Both the position numbers and the translations under genes were made by a program. Under the pieces are notes generated by a model. It had not been told where the DNA came from, searched no databases, and worked only from the letters and a program-made list of their open reading frames with translations. A DNA stretch of 64,000 bases from positions 1 to 64,000 of the forward strand of contig NZ_CAKLBV010000014.1 of NCBI RefSeq assembly GCF_920984675.1. Reading direction: 5' to 3'. Shown piece after piece: positions 16,393-23,763 of this stretch; position 1 is the first letter of the stretch, and each line of letters begins with the position of its first letter. The DNA is from Methylobacterium sp. Leaf118. GTDB lineage: Bacteria; Pseudomonadota; Alphaproteobacteria; Rhizobiales; Beijerinckiaceae.

Positions 16393-16914
16393 CTATGCGC
16401 CTCCGAAAAGCGAGCGACGGGGCGGGAGGGGCTTGGCGAGGGGAGTCGAGGCGCGGCGCTGTGGCTCGGCCTTCGGGAAGCTGGCGCCTTTGATCTGCTG
16501 CTTGGGCGTCGGCCGCTTGTCAGTCGGGGGCGCCCACGGTGCGATGCTCGGATCGTCCGGCGCGATCTCTCCACGACCGACCCGCGCCTCGACCAGCTGC
16601 CGGGTCTTGCGCATCTCGCCGACATCCGAGCCGGCCGTCGTGGCTCCGTTGCCGCGCGTCTTGATCGCGTGGCGGTAGTCGGGCCGGAACACGAGATAGC
16701 GGTCGTCGTGCTGGTGCGGGACGTGCTGACCTGTCTTCGGGCAGACATCGCGCAGGCCGAGGGCCGGGTCGTGGTCGCACTGCAAGACGACCTCATCGAC
16801 CGGCACCTCAACCGGCACCATGCCGCAGCGCTTCATAAGCTCCGCGATCTGGCGCTTCGCGGCGGCGAGTTGCTTGCCGACAGGCGGAGTGCGGCGTGGC
16901 TCGGCGCGCTTCAT
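16393..16914 (-). CDS. HNH-like endonuclease candidate (173 aa)
   Basis: Start at ATG 16914, overlapping the upstream stop. N-terminal coiled part (GKQLAAAKRQIAELMKRCGM), then VVLQCDHDPALGLRDVCPKT, PHQHDDRYLVFRPDYRHAIK and TTAGSDVGEMRKTRQL. The order C-DHDPALG-...-DPxYL-...-H-x-x-KT-...-GSD resembles HNH-type nucleases of Rhizobiales prophages. The assignment rests on motif memory, not alignment. Confidence 0.5.
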   Translation of the reverse strand: MKRAEPRRTPPVGKQLAAAKRQIAELMKRCGMVPVEVPVDEVVLQCDHDPALGLRDVCPKTGQHVPHQHDDRYLVFRPDYRHAIKTRGNGATTAGSDVGEMRKTRQLVEARVGRGEIAPDDPSIAPWAPPTDKRPTPKQQIKGASFPKAEPQRRASTPLAKPLPPRRSLFGGA

Positions 16915-17120
16915 AGTTCGGCCGCCTCTTCGGCGGTCCGGCCAGCATTCCACCAGCGCTTCACGTATTCCTGTAGGAACACCTCGCGCTCACACTTCGG
17001 GCATTCGAGGCTGGTGATGCGTTCTTGGCCCCAATAGGTGACGTGGCCTTGAAGTCGCTCTCCGTCCGTCATCGGGATTATGTGCTGACAGTGCGGGCAC
17101 TCGATGCGATCGTCGGTCAT
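16911..17120 (-). CDS. Zinc-ribbon protein (69 aa)
   Basis: Start at ATG 17120, overlapping the upstream stop. Two CxxC pairs (ECPHCQH and ECPKCER) spaced by 30 residues form a zinc ribbon, followed by FLQEYVKRWWNAGRTAEEAA. Likely a small nucleic-acid-binding or adaptor protein of the recombination cassette. Confidence 0.65.
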   Translation of the reverse strand: MTDDRIECPHCQHIIPMTDGERLQGHVTYWGQERITSLECPKCEREVFLQEYVKRWWNAGRTAEEAAEL

Positions 17121-17626
17121 GCCGCGGCCCTCCGCTCGCCAGCCGGCACGCCGACCAGATCGGACAGGTAATCGAGGACCGCCTGCTTGCTGGCCGCGAA
17201 GGTCTTGCGGTCCATGTTGCGGTAGTCCTGGGATCGGGCCCGCAGGATTGAGACGAGCGTGCCATCGATGACCACCACCGCGTAGGCGTCGAGCATCGCC
17301 GCCAGGGCCGCGACCCGGATTGCCTCGGCCTTGCTGGCGCAGGCCACGTCGTGCCGGCGGTGGAAGCCCGTCTGGATCAGGGCGCGCTTGCGGGCGTGCT
17401 CTGGCGTCGACAGGTCGCGAGAAGCGGCCTCGGGAAGGCTCTCCCAAAGCTCCTTCACCGCCGCGAAGTAGAAGGCGTGCGACTTGGACGAGCGCTCCTG
17501 CCGCTCCTCCATCGTGTAGGTCTGGCCGACCACGAGGAGTTCGTTGGCGCGGCGGGCCCAATGCGGGCCGGCGGGGACGAGGGCTTCGCCGTCCCAACGA
17601 TAGGGGATCGGGGGTAGAGCGTCCAT
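17117..17626 (-). CDS. Conserved prophage recombination-cassette protein (169 aa)
   Basis: ATG at 17626 follows the RBS ggaggg and overlaps the upstream stop as TGATG. Features: YRWDGEALVPAGPHWARRAN, EERQERSSKSHAFYFAAVKE, LPEAASRDLSTPEHARKRAL and a C-terminal AVVVIDGTLVSILRARSQDY. I recall similar proteins next to ERF/RecT genes in alphaproteobacterial prophages; biochemical role unknown. Confidence 0.6.
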   Translation of the reverse strand: MDALPPIPYRWDGEALVPAGPHWARRANELLVVGQTYTMEERQERSSKSHAFYFAAVKELWESLPEAASRDLSTPEHARKRALIQTGFHRRHDVACASKAEAIRVAALAAMLDAYAVVVIDGTLVSILRARSQDYRNMDRKTFAASKQAVLDYLSDLVGVPAGERRAAA

Positions 17627-18171
17627 CAGATATCCCTCCACGTTGCGCAAGAAACAATTAGGCTTACATTCGCTTGGCAAATTCCGTATTTCGATGCGAT
17701 CTTTCTTTGCGAGATGCCAGAAGCACTATCTCTTCGAACTGAAAGAACCATATCAGGCGACAGCTTTGACGCGCCGGCTCTAACGCCTTTGGCTTGACGG
17801 CCTTTGCGGACCATATCCGCCGAGTTGTCGGCGGCGGTTCCCCAGCAAAGGTTGTCGGGCCTATTGTTCGAAGGATCGTCATCCTTGTGCAGGACACGGT
17901 CTTGCCCTGCTTTGGGAGGGCCAAGAAAAGCCTCAGCTACTAGCCTATGCACATAGTGCGTCGTCCTGCGCCCATTGATTGATGCGTCAACTTGAATATA
18001 TCCGGTCGGCAGTTTTCGCAGCGACAGGCATTCGAGCGGCGGCCGGATCGATCCGCCTCCGCCGAAGCGAGGAAGGTCCCTGCGAACCCGTCCGAACGAG
18101 GAGACGCTGTGTCCGGCAATGACAGACAGCGGCCTCCATTCTTCGTGCTCGACATGCAGGGCGTCGGTCAT
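17626..18171 (-). CDS. HNH homing endonuclease (NUMOD4 + HNH)
   Basis: 181 residues. N-terminal NUMOD4 (EEWRPLSVIAGHSVSSFGRV), HNH core (YVHRLVAEAFLGPPKAGQDR, VLHKDDDPSNNRPDNLCWGT) and a C-terminal HTH-like DNA-recognition tail (KLSPDMVLSVRRDSASGISQ, RKIASKYGICQANVS). Lower GC than the recombination genes on both sides. It is wedged by ATGA and TGATG overlaps between the exonuclease and the 169-aa gene, so it probably arrived as a mobile homing gene. Confidence 0.82.
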   Translation of the reverse strand: MTDALHVEHEEWRPLSVIAGHSVSSFGRVRRDLPRFGGGGSIRPPLECLSLRKLPTGYIQVDASINGRRTTHYVHRLVAEAFLGPPKAGQDRVLHKDDDPSNNRPDNLCWGTAADNSADMVRKGRQAKGVRAGASKLSPDMVLSVRRDSASGISQRKIASKYGICQANVSLIVSCATWRDI

Positions 18172-18806
18172 GCTGCGACCGCCTCCGCCGGAATCCCGTA
18201 GCGGCGGACCCGCTCGACCATCTCGGCGAGTTCGTCGTTGAAGGCGTCTACCGCGGAGCTGAGGCCGGCGATGTATGCCTCGTCCCGATGCGCCCGCTTC
18301 ACGAACAGCGGCAGGCGCGGCCAGTAGACGGCGATGTCGATCCACTCGCGCTCGGCGACCCAGAGCACGCCCTGGCACTGCGCCTTGTGCTCGGCCGGGA
18401 ACTCGTCCCGGAGGAGGCAGTCGATCAGCAGCGCCGGGAGCTTGGTCTTGATCTCCAGGGCGCCGCGGTCGCCGATCAGGCTGTCCGGGCTGCACCCTTT
18501 GGAACCGTTGACGACGAACCCGACCTGCTGCGGGTCCACGTCCGCCTGGAAGGCGTAGAGGTTGCGGGCCTCGGGCTCCAGCGCCTTGCCGCGCTCCATG
18601 TGCCCGTTGGTGTAGGTCTCAGCGATCTCGCCCGTCAGAAGCTCGCCGGCGAGGCGCATCATGTAGGCGCGGCGCGTCTTGCTGGCGCCGCCATCCCGGC
18701 CCTTGGCGAGGATCGTCGCGAACTCGGAGGCGGTCGGCAGACCAGCGCGTGCCGAGAACCACTCCGGCGAGCCCTGTTCACAGTCGAGGATGCGGAGAGT
18801 GCTCAT
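18168..18806 (-). CDS. YqaJ-type phage exonuclease (lambda Exo-like)
   Basis: 212 residues from ATG 18806, which overlaps the ERF stop as ATGA. QGSPEWFSARAGLPTASEFA is the N-terminal YqaJ motif. GHMERGKALEPEARNLYAFQ, CSPDSLIGDRGALEIKTK (the D-x(n)-E-x-K nuclease triad) and AQCQGVLWVAEREWIDIAVY complete the PD-(D/E)XK core. It degrades one strand of linear DNA to make single strands for the annealing protein encoded just upstream. Confidence 0.85.
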   Translation of the reverse strand: MSTLRILDCEQGSPEWFSARAGLPTASEFATILAKGRDGGASKTRRAYMMRLAGELLTGEIAETYTNGHMERGKALEPEARNLYAFQADVDPQQVGFVVNGSKGCSPDSLIGDRGALEIKTKLPALLIDCLLRDEFPAEHKAQCQGVLWVAEREWIDIAVYWPRLPLFVKRAHRDEAYIAGLSSAVDAFNDELAEMVERVRRYGIPAEAVAA

Positions 18807-19567
18807 CGGGCACCTCCGCGCGCCTGCTGGCGCTCCCGGAGGATGCTCATGGCCTCGCCGTATCGCCCAACCGGGATGGCGGCGACGGTCTCCACTCGGA
18901 AGATGCCGAGGAACTTGGCGAGGTTGGCGCCGGTCTCGCGCACCAAGGCCTCGATCTGTTCGACCTGCTGCGCGCCGATGCACGGCGGATCGCCGTAGTC
19001 GTTGCCGTCGTTGTCCTCGTTCGTGAGGGCGACGTTGAAGATCAGCAGCGTCAGGTAGCGCCGCCCGTAGCTCATCGTGGAGCCGAAGCCCTGGACCGCG
19101 GTCTTGTTCGCGCCGCCCTTCGCGCCGGCCGTATCGGATGGCAGGTCGGCATGAACGGTGCGCCGATGGCCAGCGGCGTGCGTGACCTCGCAGGTCAGTC
19201 GGTAGTGACCCTCGACCGGCGACGCGTCGGTCCCAAATGAGAGGGCAAAGCCGTGCCTCGTGTAGATCGGGGTGACGGCCTTCGCGATCGTTTCGAGCCG
19301 GGCGTAGGCGGACTTCGTGTGGCTGTTCTCAGCATCGCGAAGAACCTGGGGCATCTCGGCCTGGGCGGCCGTCATCGCCGCCTGGAACGCGGTCTCGGCC
19401 TCCCGAGCGACCATCCGCTCACGCATGGCGAACAGACGCTCCATCCGGTCGAGATCGACGGCCGGGTCACGGGCGGCGCGCTCGATCATGCTGATGATCG
19501 CGCTAGTCTCACTGGTCGGTGCGGCGGGCGCGGTCTCGCGCTCGGCAACGTGAGCAAGTTCACCCAT
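18803..19567 (-). CDS. erf: ERF-family single-strand annealing protein
   Basis: 254 residues. The ERF core reads AYARLETIAKAVTPIYTRHG, FALSFGTD, the DLPSDTAGAKGGANKTAVQG segment and STMSYGRRYLTLLIFNVAL. It anneals complementary single strands for phage recombination and concatemer formation, paired with the exonuclease directly downstream. The C-terminal helical extension (QVEQIEALVRETGANLAKFL) resembles the RPA/SSB-interaction tails of ERF proteins. Confidence 0.9.
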   Translation of the reverse strand: MGELAHVAERETAPAAPTSETSAIISMIERAARDPAVDLDRMERLFAMRERMVAREAETAFQAAMTAAQAEMPQVLRDAENSHTKSAYARLETIAKAVTPIYTRHGFALSFGTDASPVEGHYRLTCEVTHAAGHRRTVHADLPSDTAGAKGGANKTAVQGFGSTMSYGRRYLTLLIFNVALTNEDNDGNDYGDPPCIGAQQVEQIEALVRETGANLAKFLGIFRVETVAAIPVGRYGEAMSILRERQQARGGAR

Positions 19568-19833
19568 TATGCGGCCTCCTGCGTTCGGGTTGTCTGGTGT
19601 TCCATGGCGTGCTGCACGGCCGCCTCGACCGCGCCGGCCGACCCGGCGAACGACAGGGCCTCGTTCCGCAGATCGGTCGCCCAGAGCGCCTGGCGGATGG
19701 AGCAGGAGCCTTCACGGGCGCCGGCCAGGACCCGGTCCATGTGATAGCGGGCGGTATCGAGAGCTTCCGCGGCGGAGCGGAGCGCGTCGTTGGTCTCGCC
19801 GAGCGAGAGGCAGGGCATGACGGGGGCGCTCAT
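19567..19833 (-). CDS. Hypothetical prophage protein (88 aa)
   Basis: Helical; includes ALRSAAEALDTARYHMDRVL. Overlaps the upstream stop by 4 bases and the ERF start by 1. No family recognised. Confidence 0.6.
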   Translation of the reverse strand: MSAPVMPCLSLGETNDALRSAAEALDTARYHMDRVLAGAREGSCSIRQALWATDLRNEALSFAGSAGAVEAAVQHAMEHQTTRTQEAA

Positions 19834-20120
19834 GCGTGCGCACTCACGACTTCAGGCGTGCCCGTGTTCCGGCCCGCGTTGATCGGGCGGGCCTCCGCGA
19901 CGAAAGTCGGGTGCTGCTGCAAGAAGCTCTCGGCAGCGCGGTAGGCGAAGGCGTTGGCCGCGCTGGCCGTCGGGAATGGCCCGTAGTCGGAGACCTCTTC
20001 GACCCGCTGCACGTCGTGACCCGACATCTCGCGGACGACGGTGAAGGCGGAGCCGGTCGAGCGGACCGTGAAGGTGGCGCGCTGCTGCTGACGGCAGGCG
20101 AGGGCTGCGGAGGCGGCCAT
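19830..20120 (-). CDS. Hypothetical prophage protein (96 aa)
   Basis: Start at ATG 20120 (MAASAALACRQQQRATFTVR); the longer upstream frame overlaps the preceding gene. Beta-rich first part (RSTGSAFTVVREMSGHDVQR), then a helical part. Unknown function. Confidence 0.6.
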   Translation of the reverse strand: MAASAALACRQQQRATFTVRSTGSAFTVVREMSGHDVQRVEEVSDYGPFPTASAANAFAYRAAESFLQQHPTFVAEARPINAGRNTGTPEVVSAHA

Positions 20121-20122
20121 GG

Positions 20123-20359
20123 TCAGTGCCCCTTGCCGGCCGCGGCAAAGCGCTCGCGGATGATGTTTCGGATGTCGGCAGCGATGGCGTCGGCGCCGCC
20201 GATGGCCTGCTTCTCGGTCAAGCCGGGCAGGGCCAGAAGCAGGTCGGCGGTAAGCATCTCGATCGCCCCGACCACGTCGGCGTGGCGCTTGCCGGCGAAT
20301 GTGCGATTGCATTGCTGCCGAAGAATTTGCGCGCGATGAGGATCGGCCTGCCCGGTCAT
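20123..20359 (-). CDS. Hypothetical prophage protein (78 aa)
   Basis: Start at ATG 20359 (MTGQADPHRAQILRQQCNRT), overlapping the upstream stop as TGATG. Helical. No recognised domain. Confidence 0.55.
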   Translation of the reverse strand: MTGQADPHRAQILRQQCNRTFAGKRHADVVGAIEMLTADLLLALPGLTEKQAIGGADAIAADIRNIIRERFAAAGKGH

Positions 20360-20496
20360 CACAGCCACCCATTCTCGAAGAGGCACCAGATCACCGTGCC
20401 GGGCGCGCCGACGGCGATGGCGAGAGCAACAAGCCCGATGGCCGCCGCGGTCAGATCAGGGCGCGGCTCAGCGGCCGACGACAGATGCGGCGTCAT
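20359..20496 (-). CDS. Single-pass membrane microprotein (45 aa)
   Basis: MTPHLSSAAEPRPDLTAAAI then GLVALAIAVGAPGTVIWCLF: one transmembrane helix. The start lies 29 bases inside the upstream gene and the stop overlaps the next ATG. Compact packing supports expression; role unknown. Confidence 0.5.
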   Translation of the reverse strand: MTPHLSSAAEPRPDLTAAAIGLVALAIAVGAPGTVIWCLFENGWL

Positions 20497-20674
20497 GGGC
20501 GGTCTCGGAGTTCAGGTTGGCGGGGGAAGGAATAGTGGCCGGGCCAGTCGTCACGGCAGAGCGGACGCGGCGCGGAGAGGGCGTGCGGCACAGGACCCAG
20601 AGCAGGGTCACGACGGAGGCGCCGAGGAAGGTGCTGGCCGTGAGGAGCGCGATGGCGGGCCAGGGGTCAGCCAT
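20468..20674 (-). CDS. Small membrane protein (68 aa)
   Basis: Start at ATG 20674; MADPWPAIALLTASTFLGAS then VVTLLWVLC forms one N-terminal membrane helix followed by a polar tail. Overlaps both neighbours. Confidence 0.5.
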   Translation of the reverse strand: MADPWPAIALLTASTFLGASVVTLLWVLCRTPSPRRVRSAVTTGPATIPSPANLNSETAHDAASVVGR

Positions 20675-20870
20675 CGGCGCGGGCCCCGGCGATATCGTCG
20701 GCGCGCTGGATCTCGATGGCGATATGAAAGCCGCGCTCAATCTCGTCGGCGGTGATGCCCGGCCATCGATCGAGCATGGCGTCCACCCAGACAGAAGGGT
20801 CGTCCTCCTGACGGATGCCCTCCCCACGGATCAGCATCTGAGCGACGGCGGCGGAGAGATCGCCCTCCAT
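20667..20870 (-). CDS. Hypothetical prophage protein (67 aa)
   Basis: Start at ATG 20870 (MEGDLSAAVAQMLIRGEGIR), overlapping the upstream stop as TGATG. Acidic, contains VWVDAMLDRWPGITADEIER. No family recognised. Confidence 0.55.
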   Translation of the reverse strand: MEGDLSAAVAQMLIRGEGIRQEDDPSVWVDAMLDRWPGITADEIERGFHIAIEIQRADDIAGARADG

Positions 20871-21079
20871 CACGCCGCCTCCGCCAGGAGAGCGTCGAAG
20901 CCGGCCACGCACTCGTCGATGGCAGCAGCCTCGCGGCGGTCGCGCTCGATCAGGTCGAGGATGTGCGCCTCAGCGTCACCGCGGGTCTCGATGGCCTCGT
21001 AGCCAAGGACCGGGCCGCGGGCGTCGTAGATCGCGTACAGGCCGTCGAGGCGGCGCTGGGTGAAGTAGGCGGGGGCCAT
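20870..21079 (-). CDS. First gene of the leftward early operon (69 aa)
   Basis: MAPAYFTQRRLDGLYAIYDA then RGPVLGYEAIETRGDAEAHI. Helical C-terminus. It lies 35-40 bases downstream of the leftward promoter at 21115-21142 and is the first of about 28 coupled genes. Unknown function. Confidence 0.6.
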   Translation of the reverse strand: MAPAYFTQRRLDGLYAIYDARGPVLGYEAIETRGDAEAHILDLIERDRREAAAIDECVAGFDALLAEAA

Positions 21080-21113
21080 CGGGGCGCTCCATCGCGGGGT
21101 GGCGATGGGCAGA

Positions 21114-21142
21114 CCCTATCAGCGGTATTTGTACCGCGTCAA
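21114..21142 (-). promoter_or_regulatory. Leftward early promoter overlapped by repressor operator
   Basis: Reverse strand TTGACG (21142-21137), 16-17 base spacer, weak -10 GATAGG/ATAGGG (21120-21114). The spacer is almost entirely the dyad at 21122-21137, so bound repressor would exclude RNA polymerase. It points into the recombination/early operon. Confidence 0.6.
21122..21137. promoter_or_regulatory. Operator O1 (perfect dyad)
   Basis: gcggta-tttg-taccgc, a perfect 6-4-6 inverted repeat. Related dyads occur at 21150, 22287, 22321 and 22345, all flanking the S24 repressor gene. Confidence 0.75.
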
Positions 21143-21149
21143 GTCAGAA

Positions 21150-21165
21150 GCGGTAGAAAAACCGT
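21150..21165. promoter_or_regulatory. Operator O2 (imperfect dyad)
   Basis: gcggta-gaaa-aaccgt; left half identical to O1, right half diverged. It lies 12 bases from O1 and 20 bases before the ATG of the rightward 108-aa gene. Confidence 0.6.
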
Positions 21166-21184
21166 CAAGCGGCGACGCGGAGAT

Positions 21185-21511
21185 ATGCCCGCCATCCACA
21201 GCGAGCCAAACGTGCTCAATGTGCTCTCGACAACCGCAGGAAATGAGAACACCCTGGCAACATCGTTCCAGGAGTCGTCAGTGCAGGTAGAAGCGGTCGG
21301 GTCTCCAAGGCGTCTCTACCGCGTCCGTTTGCGGTGCCTCTCATGCATGGGGGAGAGCTATCGCTCGGTGCTCGTGGATCCGGCTAGGGCCGCGACGCCC
21401 AAGTGCGTGGATGGTGTGATCCGCTCCGCCTCTCACCGAGAAAGCTTTGAGTGCGAGACCTGTACAGGGCAGCGCAGCCGGATCGTCGCCTATTTCGCGG
21501 AAGGGGCTTGA
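21185..21511 (+). CDS. Hypothetical cysteine-rich prophage protein (108 aa)
   Basis: Start at ATG 21185 (MPAIHSEPNVLNVLSTTAGN). A CxxC pair at RCLSCMGESYR and a second at FECETCTGQRSR suggest a zinc ribbon. It runs rightward, convergent with the repressor gene, from which it is separated by 3 bases. Its upstream region contains O1/O2, so it may be repressor-controlled. Confidence 0.6.
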   Translation: MPAIHSEPNVLNVLSTTAGNENTLATSFQESSVQVEAVGSPRRLYRVRLRCLSCMGESYRSVLVDPARAATPKCVDGVIRSASHRESFECETCTGQRSRIVAYFAEGA

Positions 21512-21514
21512 CCG

Positions 21515-22285
21515 TCAGAGCCGGTTCATCACGCTCCGGACCAGAGCCAAAATGCGCACTTCCTTGCCGTCCTCTGCAGTCATGTCGTGCGGGGTAACGA
21601 TAGGCTTAAGCTTTTTGTTGTGCGATCTCGGATGAAACTCGTAGCGATCTTCGTACACTTCAAGTTGTTTGACGGATCGCTCGACAAGGAGACCTCCATC
21701 CTTGCTCTGCTGCACGACAACGATAAGTCCTGTATGCAGGGCGACTCGGCCATTAAGCCCCTCGAAGTCCAGGGCAATGAGCCTGTCCCCGTTCATAATA
21801 GGCCTTGGTGACAGCGCATTCATCGAGTCGCCGCGCACTTCAAATTGCAGTTGCTGCACCCAAGGATAATCGGGGTCGGCCGGATAGGCGATGACCTCAT
21901 GCTCGATGTCGTCGAAATCGGCGACTTCTCGGAAGGAGCCTGCCTCGACCACCCCGGCATAGATGACCCGGGCTAGCCGTGCGTTGACGAGCACCGCGTC
22001 TCCGATCTCATTCGGACCATCTGCGAGCGCATGATTCTCCTCGCCGGGCTCGCCGACCGTCTCCGGGCCAGCGCCCGCAAAAAGCCAGACCGGGGTCGTG
22101 CCCAGCACGGGAGCAAGTGCGTTCAGGGTGGCGGTGCTGACACCCTGCCGGCCGTCCTTCTCGAGCGCGCGGCGTAGGTTCCGGATCGCGTCCGGCTTAC
22201 CCGCCAGCTTCGAAGCGGCGCTCTCTGTCAAGCCGACCGCCTCCAGGCGCCGCTCAATCCGAGCCAAAATCTCGTGCATTTCCAT
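21515..22285 (-). CDS. Prophage repressor, S24 (cI/LexA-like) family
   Basis: 256 residues from ATG 22285. The N-terminal HTH region (ESAASKLAGKPDAIRNLRRA through TPVWLFAG) binds DNA. The C-terminal S24 peptidase domain has catalytic Ser154 in RGDSM and Lys206 in ERSVKQLEV. Ala110-Gly111 in VIYAGVVEAG is the likely self-cleavage site. Keeps the prophage silent and would be inactivated by RecA-stimulated autocleavage after DNA damage (family knowledge). The operator at 22287-22302 abuts its start codon, implying autoregulation. Confidence 0.9.
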   Translation of the reverse strand: MEMHEILARIERRLEAVGLTESAASKLAGKPDAIRNLRRALEKDGRQGVSTATLNALAPVLGTTPVWLFAGAGPETVGEPGEENHALADGPNEIGDAVLVNARLARVIYAGVVEAGSFREVADFDDIEHEVIAYPADPDYPWVQQLQFEVRGDSMNALSPRPIMNGDRLIALDFEGLNGRVALHTGLIVVVQQSKDGGLLVERSVKQLEVYEDRYEFHPRSHNKKLKPIVTPHDMTAEDGKEVRILALVRSVMNRL

Positions 22286-22286
22286 G

Positions 22287-22302
22287 GCGGTAGGATAACC
22301 GC
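22287..22302. promoter_or_regulatory. Operator O3 at the repressor start
   Basis: gcggta-ggat-aaccgc, 5 of 6 pairs symmetric, one base upstream of the repressor ATG. Binding here would block translation-initiation-region transcription of the repressor itself. Confidence 0.65.
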
Positions 22303-22320
22303 ACGAAGCGGCCGCACAGA

Positions 22321-22336
22321 GCGGTAATAAGGCCGT
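22321..22336. promoter_or_regulatory. Operator O4 (weak dyad)
   Basis: gcggta-ataa-ggccgt; one good half-site next to the -35 box of the rightward promoter. Confidence 0.5.
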
Positions 22337-22364
22337 TGACACTAACGGTATTTCTACCGATATT
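22336..22364 (+). promoter_or_regulatory. Rightward early promoter with embedded operator O5
   Basis: TTGACA (22336-22341), 17-base spacer, GATATT (22359-22364): a near-consensus sigma-70 promoter. The dyad acggta-tttc-taccga (22345-22360) fills the spacer. It drives 22391 onward and would be shut by the repressor. Confidence 0.75.
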
Positions 22365-22390
22365 GGTCTGGTCCTTCCTTGCAGGCTCCC

Positions 22391-22636
22391 ATGACCGGCC
22401 GAGACCAGATCCTCGAACTCGCATCGATCTATGGGCAGGCCCTCGGTCTCGAGCGCACGACCGTTAGCTGGCGCCTGTTCCAGGACACCAACAAGCTTGA
22501 TGCCATCGCGGCCGGCCGGGACCTTTATCTCGGCCGCTACGAGAGGGCGATGCGCTTCTTCGCGGATAGCTGGCCTCCTCATCTCGATTGGCCTGAGGGG
22601 ATCACGCGGCCGGCGCCGGCGAGGCAGTCGGCATGA
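22391..22636 (+). CDS. Conserved prophage protein downstream of the repressor (81 aa)
   Basis: Start at ATG 22391, about 20 bases after the predicted transcription start. MTGRDQILELASIYGQALGL, ERTTVSWRLFQDTNKLDAIA and ERAMRFFADSWPPHLDWPEG. This resembles small proteins I recall beside repressors in Rhizobiales prophages; possibly a Cro-position regulator, but the HTH is not convincing. Confidence 0.6.
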   Translation: MTGRDQILELASIYGQALGLERTTVSWRLFQDTNKLDAIAAGRDLYLGRYERAMRFFADSWPPHLDWPEGITRPAPARQSA

Positions 22637-22743
22637 CCCGCGCCCTCGCCATCCTTCTGGCCTGCATCCTCGTCGCCCTTGGGGCTGAGGGTCTGTCCCG
22701 GGCCTACGTCGATCTCCCGCGCATGCCGTGGAGCGAGCGGTGA
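22633..22743 (+). CDS. Single-pass membrane microprotein (36 aa)
   Basis: ATG overlaps the upstream stop as ATGA. MTRALAILLACILVALGAEG then LSRAYVDLPRMPWSER: one N-terminal hydrophobic helix, positively charged before it. Translational coupling supports it. Confidence 0.5.
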   Translation: MTRALAILLACILVALGAEGLSRAYVDLPRMPWSER

Positions 22744-23069
22744 TCGCCGCCTCATCCACCCTGCCTCAGCCCGCCGTGCATCCGCACCAGCCGGGCCATC
22801 ATCTGGCGACCGCGCTTGGTCGCCCCGTCCTCCGCCGCCGGCCTGCCAGAGCCTTCGGCGTCATCCCCTCGGCCGTCTTCGTTCTGCGTTCGGCCGTGCT
22901 CTGGGCCCGAGGCCCTGGTTCCTCCCTGACTGAGCGGTCGGCCTTGCAGGGCTGGCCGCTCCTTTTCGGGAGCCTGGTTCGCGTCCGGTCCGGTGTCCGC
23001 CGTCCGGTCGCTGTCTCTGCCATCGTGCTTCGTGCGTGCTTCCCGATCCATTCGGCCGGGTCCGCCTGA
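22740..23069 (+). CDS. Doubtful arginine-rich frame (109 aa)
   Basis: GTG overlaps the upstream stop as GTGA and the stop lies one base before the ATG at 23071. The composition (ALGRPVLRRRPARAFGVIPS) is unusual, and the opposite strand is open too (22752-23189, hydrophilic, DREARTKHDGRDSDRTADTG). I cannot decide between a real gene on either strand and a roughly 390-base leader region. Confidence 0.25.
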   Translation: MIAASSTLPQPAVHPHQPGHHLATALGRPVLRRRPARAFGVIPSAVFVLRSAVLWARGPGSSLTERSALQGWPLLFGSLVRVRSGVRRPVAVSAIVLRACFPIHSAGSA

Positions 23070-23139
23070 TATGTCCGCCGCCTCCTTCACCGCCGGCCCC
23101 TCGCTGTCCTCTCCAATGCACACAGCATCGGGGAGGACG

Positions 23140-23490
23140 ATGAAACAGTCGCCAGGGAACGACACCACAGTTGTGGGTGATGAGCGCACAGTTGTTGCTG
23201 AGAAGACGATGGAGTTTCTGCGGCGGGTTCACCCGCAGAAGACAGCGGACAACGTGTCGGCTGACACCGGCATCGCCGTCAGCACGATCGGGCGCTGGCT
23301 CGACCGTGGGTCGGCGCCGACCTCGTGGGCCTTCCTCCGGCTGATCTCGGCTTATGGGCCGGAGTTCGCCGTCGCGGTGATGGACCACCCGCCCGCGTGG
23401 CTCGACCGCGCCGCACGGGAAGAGGAGTCGCGTCGCCTTCGAGCGCAGATTGCAGCGCTTCAGTCTCGCCTTGATGGAGCTGCCACATGA
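23140..23490 (+). CDS. HTH and coiled-coil regulator-like protein (116 aa)
   Basis: Start at ATG 23140 directly behind ggggagg; an in-frame ATG at 23071 lacks an RBS. KTADNVSADTGIAVSTIGRW then LDRGSAPTSWAFLRLISAYG is a Cro-like helix-turn-helix, and the C-terminus (REEESRRLRAQIAALQSRLD) is a short coiled coil for dimerisation. Likely an early transcription regulator. Confidence 0.6.
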   Translation: MKQSPGNDTTVVGDERTVVAEKTMEFLRRVHPQKTADNVSADTGIAVSTIGRWLDRGSAPTSWAFLRLISAYGPEFAVAVMDHPPAWLDRAAREEESRRLRAQIAALQSRLDGAAT

Positions 23491-23687
23491 GGGCTGTCCG
23501 CGGACTGACCGACATTGCCCGCGCGCTTATCGGCAGCCTGATCCGGCGCACGATCGGCTTCGTGGCCTCCATCCTCGTATGGGCGACCGACCTCGCCGAT
23601 GCGGTCGATCCGCCGCGCGAGTGGCGCCCCCGTCTCTGGCAGCGCGACCGCGATCCCCGCAGCGAGACCGAGGAGCGCCAGCCGTAG
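23487..23687 (+). CDS. Hypothetical amphipathic prophage protein (66 aa)
   Basis: MRAVRGLTDIARALIGSLIR then RTIGFVASILVWATDLADAV, a hydrophobic segment near residues 23-40 and a charged tail. ATGA overlap with the HTH gene. Confidence 0.55.
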   Translation: MRAVRGLTDIARALIGSLIRRTIGFVASILVWATDLADAVDPPREWRPRLWQRDRDPRSETEERQP

Positions 23688-23763
23688 CACTGCAACCCAT
23701 TCCGCGGGGCCGCGCCCTGCAGAGCCCGCGGCGGGCGGCTCCCGCCACATGAGGAACTACGCG

